A stretch of 64,000 nucleotides of DNA. It comes from Sporisorium sorghi (Eukaryota; Basidiomycota; Ustilaginomycetes; Ustilaginales; Ustilaginaceae). The position numbers and the translations under genes are program-made. Positions 17,260 to 24,756 of this stretch are shown in pieces. Numbering within the stretch: the first letter of the stretch is position 1; each line of letters opens with the position of its first letter. The stretch covers positions 33,085 to 97,084 of the forward strand of contig JALCCG010000057.1 in the NCBI GenBank assembly GCA_023212695.1, in the 5' to 3' direction. Below the pieces are notes generated by a model. The model was not told the origin of the DNA. It did no database searches and saw only the letters and a list, made by a program, of their open reading frames with translations.

Positions 17260-18519
17260 TTACCCGATGTTGTCTGTCCGCTCAAATAGATCAGCCTTAA
17301 ATTTAATGTACTGAACAATATCCGTGGTATGCTGCAAATGCCACTGGCTCATCGACATGATGGATGCATCCAGTTGCTGTACAATCGGCTGGAGGCGTCT
17401 GCTGTGACTGGAATACATATACTTAGCGAGACGCTGCCTGATTCCTTGAACTTCGGCATCGCTTTGCTGGGCGTGTGTTCTCCATTTCTCGGCCACGCTT
17501 CGGAGCTCGGCAGGGGTGACCTGGATGGTGCTGGAGGAACTGCCTGCAGCATCTCTATTTAGGCCCAAGAATGGAGATAAGGCACCTGCTGTTCCAAGTA
17601 TCATGTTCCTCAACCCATCAAAGAGCATGCTTTCTGATGGGACTCGGGGAGACTCGATAGACTTGTCAGAGCTGCCGTCATACAGAGGGTTGGAAATGTA
17701 CCCATTCTCGAATTGATATCGTTCAAGCTGATGATAATTCGGACCCCCTAGTGTATTATCAATTTTTTGTTTTATGCTAATCCCATCGTTAGCATCTTGG
17801 TAACTAGAGTCTATGTAATAGGTAGAGCCTACGTGGCCGTCATAACCTCCCAAAGTGCCACTGGCAATAATATCACCTGGATGCGCGAAATTAATAATCT
17901 GGGAGTCGAACCCCCCATCCTCAGCTTTTCTTCTAAATTCCGGAGACAGACTCCCAATAACAGAGGGGGCGCTAAAAGTCACAGCTGTGATACCTGTATA
18001 AGCAGCAGCATATTGTGCATTTGCACCGCCGAGTGAGTGACCTGTCAGAGAAAAATTTAGATCTTTATGTTTTTCCTGCATTTCTTTAGCGTAGTCTTCC
18101 GCCTGGTACATCTGATTGGTACCCAGAATATTCATATTCTTATCAAGCTTTCTTGAAGTTTCGCCGAGCCAATCGTTGATGCTGCTAATTCCAACCGCAT
18201 CCTCAAATTTGGTTAGATGGTCCTCAAATGGTCTTTCAATTTCAGCTTTCCTTTTGAGTTCCGCAATTCCAATTCCAACATCACTTACATAATCAGGTAT
18301 AGATGCTGATAACTGTGCTTCTCCCTCTGTCCCTCTGTATGCAATGACCGCTTCCCCAGTATCTCTATTCACAAAAGTGACAGCATCAAATCCTGACACC
18401 TTATAGCTTTTAGTATTTTCTAAAACCTCCCATTGTGGAAGATTCTCAATTTGAGTGCCTTCTTTTAGATCCTTATATGCCAATCTGGATAAAATGTTAT
18501 ATGTTTCATCATTGACCAT
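17260..18519 (-). CDS. Predicted type VII secretion lipase toxin with C-terminal targeting domain
   Basis: The 419-residue protein has an N-terminal class 3 lipase/alpha-beta hydrolase domain (about 1-290). The nucleophile is Ser162 in LTGHSLGGA, with Asp216 (HPGDII) and His229 (DGHVGS) as probable triad partners. Residues about 310-419 form a helical, WXG/LXG-like region without an export signal peptide. This order, enzyme first and targeting domain last, matches the reverse-architecture TslA lipase of S. aureus rather than classical LXG toxins. The start at 18519 is chosen because GGAGGA lies seven bases upstream; a TTG six codons earlier is in frame. A lipoprotein gene precedes it and a WXG-like gene follows. 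Antibacterial activity is inferred, not shown. No secretion machinery genes are in this window. Confidence 0.7.
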   Translation of the reverse strand: MVNDETYNILSRLAYKDLKEGTQIENLPQWEVLENTKSYKVSGFDAVTFVNRDTGEAVIAYRGTEGEAQLSASIPDYVSDVGIGIAELKRKAEIERPFEDHLTKFEDAVGISSINDWLGETSRKLDKNMNILGTNQMYQAEDYAKEMQEKHKDLNFSLTGHSLGGANAQYAAAYTGITAVTFSAPSVIGSLSPEFRRKAEDGGFDSQIINFAHPGDIIASGTLGGYDGHVGSTYYIDSSYQDANDGISIKQKIDNTLGGPNYHQLERYQFENGYISNPLYDGSSDKSIESPRVPSESMLFDGLRNMILGTAGALSPFLGLNRDAAGSSSSTIQVTPAELRSVAEKWRTHAQQSDAEVQGIRQRLAKYMYSSHSRRLQPIVQQLDASIMSMSQWHLQHTTDIVQYIKFKADLFERTDNIG

Positions 18520-18547
18520 GATGAGTTCCTCCATCAAACATAATTCA

Positions 18548-18937
18548 TTATTTTTGCTTCTTAGATTGGATAACCTTCTTTAGTTCAGGACTCATGACAA
18601 AATTTTTGGTTTGAAAGGTTTTGTAATTTACAGAAATATTAAATGTTTGATCTTTATGTCCAATGACATATCCTTCAACATCAATCTCATCTGCGACATA
18701 GGTAGGCATTTTCTTTTGGTTTGTTATCTCAACTTCCAGGTCATATTCTTCCTTGAAGAATTGAATTGCAGTTTCTCTGGTTTGGCTCATTAATTCATCA
18801 TCATGGTTTGTAATGTCATCCGTGATACCTGTGGTATTGTTGTTTTTATTTGAATTCATATTTTGACAACCCCCTAGTACAACCATGGTTAACATAAGGA
18901 ATATGAATGGTTTTTTCCACCCTAATCGGGTAAGCAT
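18548..18937 (-). CDS. Lipoprotein, predicted immunity protein of the lipase toxin
   Basis: This 129-residue protein has a lipoprotein signal peptide: charged start, hydrophobic core and lipobox VLGGC, then a flexible Asn/Ser/Lys-rich linker. The folded part (about 45-129) is small and mixed alpha/beta; I do not recognise its family with certainty. It is the first gene of the cassette, 28 bases before the lipase gene. In S. aureus the immunity protein TilA, which neutralises the lipase TslA outside the membrane, is also a lipoprotein encoded beside the toxin. The immunity role here is inferred from that parallel. Confidence 0.6.
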   Translation of the reverse strand: MLTRLGWKKPFIFLMLTMVVLGGCQNMNSNKNNNTTGITDDITNHDDELMSQTRETAIQFFKEEYDLEVEITNQKKMPTYVADEIDVEGYVIGHKDQTFNISVNYKTFQTKNFVMSPELKKVIQSKKQK

Positions 18938-18976
18938 ATCAATTTCATCCCTTCCAGATGTTCATTCATTCTTTTT

Positions 18977-19005
18977 ATCATAATCCAGTAAATGGGAGAC
19001 TTCAA
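18977..19005 (-). promoter_or_regulatory. Candidate sigma-A promoter of the lipase cassette
   Basis: On the minus strand, TTGAAG (19005-19000), a 17-base spacer and TATGAT (18982-18977), 40 bases before the lipoprotein start codon. Confidence 0.55.
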
Positions 19006-19071
19006 CCGAATAAATAACCAGAGTAATGGTTATTAAGACCTAACAACGTGGTTATCTGAAATAATGGATAA

Positions 19072-19109
19072 GCCCTCCCTAAACTTCAGAAGCGAAGTAA
19101 GGAGGGCTA
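19072..19109 (-). terminator. Probable terminator after the second SOD gene
   Basis: AGCCCTCC (19072-19079) pairs with GGAGGGCT (19102-19109), with additional TAAACTT/AAGTAA pairing. The following T content on the minus strand is modest. Confidence 0.55.
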
Positions 19110-19160
19110 TAGCTTAATACCCAATATTAACCATTGCGAAGCAATCCAGCTGGATTTTGC

Positions 19161-20330
19161 TTAGAACGGCTTCCATTTTAACTTGCTGGCATGTTTGAAG
19201 CGATCCGCAACCTCTGGCCAGTAGACCACTTTCCACCAGTCGTTAATGTAATCTTTCCGTTTATTCTGATGTTTGAGGTAATAGGCATGCTCCCATACAT
19301 CCAGGGTGAGGAGAGGGACGACATCCCATTGGGACAGGTTCTGGTGTTTCTCAGCCTGTAAAATTTCAAGCCGATGGCTGCGCGGGCTCCAGACGAGGAT
19401 GGCCCAGCCGCCGCCTTCCACCTTGTCTGCTGCTTCGGTAAATTGCTTCTTAAAGCGATCGAAGCTGCCGAAATAATTCTTGATTTGCTGGGCAAGCTCC
19501 CCGCCCGGTTCGCCGCCGCCCCGAGGGTTCATAATATTCCAGAAGATCGTGTGCAGATAATGGCCGGCACCATTGAAGGCCAGCTCGCGTTCCCAATGTT
19601 TCACGAGTTCGAAATCTCCGCTTTTTCGGGCTTCCTCCAATTTCTTCTCCGCTTTGTTCAAGCCGTCGACATAGCTCTGATGGTGAATGTCATGATGAAT
19701 CCGCATTGTCTTTTCATCAATGTAAGGCTCAAGCGCATCATAAGCGTAAGGAAGAGGGGGGAGGCGGTGTCCACCAATCGGGACGGCCTGACCGCTGTCG
19801 CCCATGCCTTGAATGGACAGCTCAGCCTCTGAGAGAGATGGTGGAGGGGACGAGGCCCCATGAAGCGTCATGGATTGTTGCGGCATATCCATGAATCGCT
19901 CCAATGCTCCAGCGGAGTTGAGGGTCTCCAGTGCGTTCAGGAAATACTCGGACTCCCGGATGACGTGATGTACAACCGTACCGGCAAGCGGTACCTTCTG
20001 AACGGCTTCGCTATTCTCCTTCAGTCCGTGCAGCTGGCGGATGAACTCTCTGGATTGCTCGCAGGAGGCTCGAAGCAGCTGCTCTACCTGGGCCAGCACT
20101 TGAGGTGAAGGAGGCGCATGGTTGCTGAGAATGTGGCGCAGAAGTTCGTCAGCGACTTTTTCTGTATCGGCAAATACGAGGGCCCACTGATCCAGCATCT
20201 GAACGTAGACCGGTTCCAGATCAGGAACTACGGCTTTAATCAGCCCGATATGTTTCCTTTCCTGATGTTTCCAATAGCGAATTTCCTCCAATAATCGTAC
20301 CGGGAGTTTCGCTCCATAATGAAATAACAT
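19161..20330 (-). CDS. Superoxide dismutase with N-terminal helical (DUF2935-like) domain
   Basis: The 389-residue protein has two parts. Residues 1 to about 150 are helical and resemble half of the ferritin-like DUF2935 fold: EIRYWKHQERKHIGL near the start and VVHHVIRESEYFL later place His and Glu in helix pairs. Residues about 185-389 are a complete Fe/Mn SOD: PPLPYAYDALEPYID, MRIHHDIHH, GHYLHTIFWN and LDVWEHAYY carry the metal ligands. B. subtilis SodF is a comparable long SOD. The start at 20330 is set by GGAGGG seven bases upstream; earlier Met codons lack a site. It is a paralogue of SodA at 5458-6066, and whether it is active cannot be told. Confidence 0.85.
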   Translation of the reverse strand: MLFHYGAKLPVRLLEEIRYWKHQERKHIGLIKAVVPDLEPVYVQMLDQWALVFADTEKVADELLRHILSNHAPPSPQVLAQVEQLLRASCEQSREFIRQLHGLKENSEAVQKVPLAGTVVHHVIRESEYFLNALETLNSAGALERFMDMPQQSMTLHGASSPPPSLSEAELSIQGMGDSGQAVPIGGHRLPPLPYAYDALEPYIDEKTMRIHHDIHHQSYVDGLNKAEKKLEEARKSGDFELVKHWERELAFNGAGHYLHTIFWNIMNPRGGGEPGGELAQQIKNYFGSFDRFKKQFTEAADKVEGGGWAILVWSPRSHRLEILQAEKHQNLSQWDVVPLLTLDVWEHAYYLKHQNKRKDYINDWWKVVYWPEVADRFKHASKLKWKPF

Positions 20331-20393
20331 GTCCGTTCCCTCCAGTATCAGGTTCACTAAACTCACTATATTCATTTTGCAGCCTGTATTATG

Positions 20394-20437
20394 TGGAAAA
20401 AATAAAAATCCCCTCACTGCTCCAGGCAGTAGGGGGG
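20394..20437 (-). terminator. Rho-independent terminator after the membrane-anchored hydrolase gene
   Basis: On the minus strand, CCCCT plus ACTGC pair with GCAGT plus AGGGG around a five-base loop (20410-20435), followed by ATTTTTATTTTTT. Confidence 0.85.
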
Positions 20438-20492
20438 TTGGAACATAGTATGGAGCTGCGACATCTCGCAATGAATGCTATTATCCGGAACG

Positions 20493-21485
20493 TCACGGTC
20501 CTTCCGGTGTTTCAAGTTTGCCGAGGAAGGTTGATACTCTGCGTAAATATTCTTTAGGATGCTCACGGAAGATAAGTTCATGATGGGCATCCTCTACGAT
20601 CCAGGAATCCGAATCCGCATGACTCTGATTGGACGCAATTTTCTCGGCGATCGGGTAAGGCGCCTTATCGTCCTTCGTTCCGTGAATGAACAAGGTCGGG
20701 AACGGATAGTCGTGCTTCTTCACTTCGTTGTAAGGGATCTGATCCAGACTTGTGCCGTTGAGGACCGGGAAGAGCAGCTCCAGAATCTCCAGAGACGGAT
20801 GCCGCGGAAGATTAATCTGGTTATGGATATTGTGGTAAAGCGTGTCCGGCTCGAGCAAAAATGCACTGTCCAGGATCATGGCGTCCACATCTTTGGTCTC
20901 AAGCCCCGCCTGGAGAGCAGTACCGGCACCCATGGAGAAACCCCAGACGACAATCTGCTTCGCGCCGCGCTGTTTCACATGCTCAATGGCACCGAGAAGC
21001 TGGCGTTTCTCTTCCTTGCCGCCGGTCGCCACTTCCTTGCTGGTCTGGGACGCAAAGCCGTAATCAAACATCAGCACATTAAAATTCATGTTGTGCGCGT
21101 AATGGGCGATATCGTACATCGGCACCCAGGTTTCCTCCCGGTTGGCGCCGTAGCCGTGGCTCAGCACGATGGTTTTGGAGGAATTCTCTGCCGGTATATA
21201 CCACCCGTTAATATTCCGTTTACCATCAATCGAGTGGAACGTGACATTCTCGTAATTCATATCTTTAGCGAGTTTGGGATTGGAATAGAGCGGAGCAACC
21301 GTCGGATTTGACAATACCCAAGCAATATAGGCATGCAGTGCAATAAAACAGAAAACAAGAAAAAAAACGACAGATAACAACAACGCTAATATAATATGCT
21401 TAAAACGAACCAAGCCTGTCGACAGCTCGGCTGGCGTGTCATTCAATTGGGAGAGTGGGGCATTACTACCAGTTGTTGTACTCAT
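20493..21485 (-). CDS. Membrane-anchored alpha/beta hydrolase
   Basis: The 330-residue protein has an N-terminal cytosolic tail, one membrane helix (about 28-55) and an extracellular alpha/beta hydrolase domain. The nucleophile elbow is VWGFSMGAGTAL (Ser), the oxyanion segment VLSHGYGANREE, the acid in FIHGTKDDKAP and the His in EDAHHELIF. It resembles YqkD/YfhR-type serine hydrolases. AAGGAGGGG lies directly before ATG. It has its own promoter, divergent from the IclR gene, and a strong terminator. The natural substrate is unknown; peptidase or esterase activity is possible. Confidence 0.88.
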   Translation of the reverse strand: MSTTTGSNAPLSQLNDTPAELSTGLVRFKHIILALLLSVVFFLVFCFIALHAYIAWVLSNPTVAPLYSNPKLAKDMNYENVTFHSIDGKRNINGWYIPAENSSKTIVLSHGYGANREETWVPMYDIAHYAHNMNFNVLMFDYGFASQTSKEVATGGKEEKRQLLGAIEHVKQRGAKQIVVWGFSMGAGTALQAGLETKDVDAMILDSAFLLEPDTLYHNIHNQINLPRHPSLEILELLFPVLNGTSLDQIPYNEVKKHDYPFPTLFIHGTKDDKAPYPIAEKIASNQSHADSDSWIVEDAHHELIFREHPKEYLRRVSTFLGKLETPEGP

Positions 21486-21553
21486 AAGTGGCCCCTCCTT
21501 ACCATATAGTCTGAATTTTTTTCGTTAAAGTGAAAATATCGAAATTTATAATA

Positions 21554-21582
21554 ATCGTATGCCCGGTGGCCTATAAAGTCAA
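21554..21582 (-). promoter_or_regulatory. Candidate sigma-A promoter of the hydrolase gene
   Basis: On the minus strand, TTGACT (21582-21577), a 17-base spacer and TACGAT (21559-21554). Confidence 0.5.
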
Positions 21583-21630
21583 TGCAAATCAATAGATTGT
21601 AAGACAAATGTAAAGTCCCGGTACCGATGG

Positions 21631-21659
21631 TTTACTTTTGAGAATAATTCTCATATAAT
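21631..21659 (+). promoter_or_regulatory. Promoter of the IclR-family gene with a Fur-like box in its spacer
   Basis: TTTACT (21631-21636) and TATAAT (21654-21659) are separated by exactly 17 bases. The perfect 7-1-7 palindrome TGAGAATAATTCTCA (21639-21653) fills the spacer. This agrees with the Bacillus Fur consensus TGATAATNATTATCA except for T/A to G/C changes at one symmetrical pair. Binding there would block RNA polymerase. PerR and Zur boxes share the 7-1-7 form but differ more in sequence. Confidence 0.65.
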
Positions 21660-21670
21660 TATTGTAACCA

Positions 21671-21689
21671 GGTTTCATACAATGAAACA
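21671..21689. promoter_or_regulatory. Dyad in the IclR leader, likely autoregulatory operator
   Basis: GGTTTCA-N5-TGAAACA, located about +6 to +24 relative to the predicted transcription start and before the ribosome binding site. It is the kind of short palindrome bound by IclR-family regulators. The same half sites with the same spacing lie in the aconitase leader (27610-27628). Confidence 0.6.
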
Positions 21690-21707
21690 CGAGAGGAGCA
21701 GGTCGGG

Positions 21708-22448
21708 ATGGAAGACCGAAAATTAACGGTACGTGCTGTAGAGCGGGCACTTGATATATTGATGTGTTTTACGAAAAATAATGAGCTTGCTCTGACGGAG
21801 ATAGCCTCCCTTATCGGGTTGCATAAAAGCACGGTCCATCGACTGCTAACAACGCTTGAAGACCAAGGATTTGTGGTGCGGAACAAAGAGACGGAGAAAT
21901 ATCGGCTCGGCCTTAAAATATGGGAGCTGTCGATGCATCTGTCCCAGAGCGATGATCCTGCCATTCGCCTTCTTCCCGCGATGGAAGAGCTGCGGGACCG
22001 GCTGGGGGAAACCGTCAGCTTGTATCTGCGGGATGGCGCCGATCGGCTTCGCATCCAGGCGGTGCAGAGCAACCAGGGCATCCGGAGGGTCGCCCAGGTG
22101 GGAGTAAGACTGCCGCTGTCAGTAGGCGCTTCAAGCAAGGTGCTGGTGGCTTTTGCGCCTGTCGCAGATCAGGAGGAACTGCTGAATGCGGCAGATTGGC
22201 CAGAATCTGTCGATCGGGACGTGTACCGGCAGCAGCTCGCCGAAATTCTGGAGAAGGGGTACGCCATCAGCATTGAAGAGCGTGAGCCTGGAGCTGCAGC
22301 TGTATCGGTGCCGATCTTTGACCGGAATGGTCAAGTGGCTGCCGCGTTGTCGATGTCAGGGCCGGTTACCCGCCTTCCTGCGGATACACTTCGCGAACAT
22401 GCGCCCGTTCTGATGGAAGCAGCGCGGGAAATGGGAATGATGATTTAA
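21708..22448 (+). CDS. IclR-family transcriptional regulator
   Basis: This 246-residue regulator has a winged helix-turn-helix at the N-terminus (LTEIASLIGLHKSTVHRLLTTLEDQGFV, about 25-52) and the IclR effector-binding domain (about 75-246) with the conserved GASSKVLVAF and SMSGPVTRLP segments. GAGAGGAG precedes ATG 21708. It is not next to a catabolic operon, so its target is not obvious from position. The shared dyad in its own leader and in the aconitase leader suggests it regulates itself and aconitase; the Fur-like box in its promoter suggests expression when iron is short. Both are inferences. Confidence 0.9.
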   Translation: MEDRKLTVRAVERALDILMCFTKNNELALTEIASLIGLHKSTVHRLLTTLEDQGFVVRNKETEKYRLGLKIWELSMHLSQSDDPAIRLLPAMEELRDRLGETVSLYLRDGADRLRIQAVQSNQGIRRVAQVGVRLPLSVGASSKVLVAFAPVADQEELLNAADWPESVDRDVYRQQLAEILEKGYAISIEEREPGAAAVSVPIFDRNGQVAAALSMSGPVTRLPADTLREHAPVLMEAAREMGMMI

Positions 22449-22498
22449 TTCATTCTATTTCGGAGCTGCGGACAGCATCACTATAAGTTATTGAATGA

Positions 22499-22536
22499 CC
22501 GGGCAGCTCCGAGTGATACAGCTGCCCGGTTATTTT
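22499..22536 (+). terminator. Rho-independent terminator after the IclR gene
   Basis: CCGGGCAGCT (22499-22508) pairs with AGCTGCCCGG (22520-22529), followed by TTATTTT. An upstream CGGAGCTGC (22461-22469) can pair with GCAGCTCCG (22503-22511) instead, giving an alternative fold. The rest of 22537-22808 holds no gene I can support. Confidence 0.8.
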
Positions 22537-22735
22537 AGATGAGATGAGAAAACGTAAACTTCGAAGACTCCCCATCCTTATCTCTGAGAAGAAAAATGCC
22601 CTACAGGTGGTCTCTATTCTGAGAATATCATGGATAAGCGTCTTTCTTATACGATGAAAAAGCTTGAACCGGAGAGTGGAAGGATGCATGGTGATAAGAT
22701 GTGCAGGGTTTTGCCGGGGGCCCATGCAAATATAC

Positions 22736-22776
22736 AAAGAGATGACACCTGATTTTAGACCAGGGCCATCTCTTTT
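22736..22776 (-). terminator. Probable terminator after the DUF1648/DUF5808 protein gene
   Basis: AAAGAGATG (22736-22744) and CATCTCTTT (22767-22775) form a stem with extra GG/CC pairing. T tracts occur on both sides; the only gene ending towards it is on the minus strand. Confidence 0.6.
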
Positions 22777-22808
22777 TTCATTCTGGATGATGAAGTAAGG
22801 GGATTAAA

Positions 22809-23906
22809 TTAAACCAGGAGCATGGTCAGCAGGGCAATCACGATCGGAACTGCAAGGAATAGCCAGGCTAACGGACTTGCTACGTTGATGGTCCAGCCAA
22901 CGCCAAATCTTTTTTCCACAAACAGAGCAGGGTCCTGCGGATTAAAATAGACGGAGCCGAGCTTCCAATACTTATCGTCATTGGCACTATGAGTGGAGTG
23001 CGGAGTGTTGGGATCTCTCTTCAGCCGGCTTCCGCCTTGACCTGTTGTGAAGGATAACACCACTGCACCAAGGACAATCACTAACGGTATGGCTAAGCTG
23101 ATGACCAGCAGCAATTCGGGATTCAACTGTTCGATCATGTTGAGCTGGATCAAGGAGAACATCAGCACAAGCAGCAGACCAGCCATCGTATTGAAGAAGG
23201 ACCAGCGACGGCGGAAGATGGCGTTGCGCGCTGAGGAGCCCGCCGGATCTCCCGGATCGATCTGCTGTTTGCTGTTTAGGATGGACCAATTGATCAACAT
23301 GAAGATGAGGATCATGAATACCTGCATAATGTTGGGCAGCAGGACTACACCCCATGATTTGTCCGCGTAGTTGATCACGCTGCCTTGAAAATCAAATTTC
23401 ATGGGAACGGCATCTGGGATCTGGTCATAGTATTGGAAAATCCAGACAGTGCTGATGATGGTAATGACGGCATGAATGATAAACCAGCGGTTAGAGAGGA
23501 CAAGCTTCTGCCTTCTGAAGTTGGTATCGATTGCCACAACCTGGCGTCCGGTTGCAGCAGGGGGAAGAGTGGCCTTGATCCCTTTCATTTTGAAATGAAA
23601 GGTCAGGTTCAGGGCAAGCGAAGCAATGACGATTGCCGTGATGGAGCCGACAATAAGCCATTCGAACCCTGTGTTCCCAATCGATAACAATCCGATCAGA
23701 CAGGCGATCAGGATAAGGGCATAAATACCGCAGCTGATGGAAGCAAACTGCTTTCGCAGCCTGCGAAGCGCTTCGCTGTGGAACATTTCTTCACTCACCG
23801 ATACTCCAAAGCTAACCGTTTCCCTGGTGTAATAAGGCATAAAGGCAAGCAGTACAATAATCGGAATAATCATAAATACTAGAATCGAGGCTGATATCAT
23901 AACCAT
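22809..23906 (-). CDS. Multispanning membrane protein, DUF1648/DUF5808 type
   Basis: The 365-residue protein has about eight hydrophobic segments. The central part (about 150-210) with DQIPDAVPMKFDFQGSVINY is the DUF1648 motif, and the C-terminal DDKYWKLGSVYFNPQDPALFVEKR is the DUF5808 motif that often follows it. The biochemical role of these proteins is not established; some relatives are linked to peptide antibiotic immunity or cell envelope functions. It is coupled to the GntR gene: the GntR stop and this start overlap as TAATG, with GGAGGAG upstream inside the GntR gene. A GntR regulator next to such a protein is a recurrent arrangement. Confidence 0.82.
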   Translation of the reverse strand: MVMISASILVFMIIPIIVLLAFMPYYTRETVSFGVSVSEEMFHSEALRRLRKQFASISCGIYALILIACLIGLLSIGNTGFEWLIVGSITAIVIASLALNLTFHFKMKGIKATLPPAATGRQVVAIDTNFRRQKLVLSNRWFIIHAVITIISTVWIFQYYDQIPDAVPMKFDFQGSVINYADKSWGVVLLPNIMQVFMILIFMLINWSILNSKQQIDPGDPAGSSARNAIFRRRWSFFNTMAGLLLVLMFSLIQLNMIEQLNPELLLVISLAIPLVIVLGAVVLSFTTGQGGSRLKRDPNTPHSTHSANDDKYWKLGSVYFNPQDPALFVEKRFGVGWTINVASPLAWLFLAVPIVIALLTMLLV

Positions 23907-24304
23907 TACACATTCTCCTCCCCAGTCTGGGTGATCTCATTATGCATATCGCGCACGATTTGAAGCAGCTGTTCTTCGGTTACACCCCGGCAGATGGCTT
24001 CAGCAATGATAGGTTTCAGATAGGCATTGCGTTTATCCTGATATTCGGGTGTAACGCCTGGCATGCTATCCGGCTGTATCACTACGCCTTTTTGCCTGTG
24101 TATCTGAATAAAGCCTTCCTGCTTCAGCAGCGTGTACGCTTTGTTAACGGTGTGGAGATTGATCCCGATGTCGGATGCCATGCTGCGAACCGAGGGCAGG
24201 GGATCGCCGGGCTTAAGGCTGCCGCTGGCAATGCCTTCGATGATCTGATTCATTAACTGGTTGTATATAGGGACGTCGGACTGCATATCCAGTTGGATAA
24301 TCAT
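23906..24304 (-). CDS. GntR-family regulator, YtrA subfamily
   Basis: At 132 residues this is a short GntR regulator consisting of a winged helix (about 10-78; PLPSVRSMASDIGINLHTVNKAYTLLKQEGF) and a short helical dimerisation tail, as in the YtrA subfamily that has no effector domain. The start at 24304 is set by GGAGG seven bases upstream; a longer frame has no ribosome binding site. YtrA-type regulators usually repress their own operon, here the downstream membrane protein gene, and an inverted repeat overlaps the predicted promoter. Confidence 0.9.
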   Translation of the reverse strand: MIIQLDMQSDVPIYNQLMNQIIEGIASGSLKPGDPLPSVRSMASDIGINLHTVNKAYTLLKQEGFIQIHRQKGVVIQPDSMPGVTPEYQDKRNAYLKPIIAEAICRGVTEEQLLQIVRDMHNEITQTGEENV

Positions 24305-24331
24305 AAGAGAACCTCCGCATTCGTTATAACT

Positions 24332-24371
24332 GTTATATTCGAAGTATAACATATGGAACGAGTGGAGTAAA
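24332..24371 (-). promoter_or_regulatory. Promoter and candidate operator of the GntR operon
   Basis: On the minus strand, TTTACT (24371-24366), a 17-base spacer and TATACT (24348-24343). The inverted repeat GTTATA-N7-TATAAC (24332-24350) covers the -10 element, fitting autorepression by the GntR protein. Confidence 0.6.
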
Positions 24372-24397
24372 GGGTTAATCCGGAGTTCATCCAAACG

Positions 24398-24454
24398 AAA
24401 AACATGAGGACCGTCTTCACAACCTTGGGGATTGGAAGTTGGTCCTCATGTTTT
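24398..24454 (-). terminator. Rho-independent terminator after the 51-residue protein gene
   Basis: AACATGAGGACC (24401-24412) pairs perfectly with GGTCCTCATGTT (24441-24452), followed on the minus strand by TTTCG after GTT. Confidence 0.75.
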
Positions 24455-24490
24455 CATTGCTCAGTATGTAATGTAACAAGGGAGCGTGAC

Positions 24491-24646
24491 TTATCTCAGC
24501 TTGATATTCTTCTCCTGGATCTTCTGATTCAGGATCTCTTGAAATGTGACGGGTTTATCTGTCGAATCCTCTTTCTTCGGAGCCGTCACCGGCTGCGGCC
24601 GTTGATATTGATAATGGAACGAAGCCATCGTATGTATTTTGATCAT
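24491..24646 (-). CDS. Small protein, 51 residues, function unknown
   Basis: A 51-codon frame begins behind a perfect AGGAGG ribosome binding site (about 24655-24660) and ends just before a strong terminator, so it is a complete minimal gene. The N-terminal part is rich in His, Tyr, Gln and Pro (MIKIHTMASFHYQYQRPQ), then comes a charged linker, and the last 19 residues (VTFQEILNQKIQEKNIKLR) form a likely amphipathic helix. There is no signal peptide or Cys. I do not recognise a family; the C-terminal helix may be a binding segment. Confidence 0.6.
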   Translation of the reverse strand: MIKIHTMASFHYQYQRPQPVTAPKKEDSTDKPVTFQEILNQKIQEKNIKLR

Positions 24647-24756
24647 AGGTACGATCCTCCTAGATATGGATTTCCGGAATGTTTTTTACCATTTAACCTG
24701 TCTGGCATCATTCGAAACGGAATTTCCAATATTCAGGAAAAAAGTACTGAGAAATG

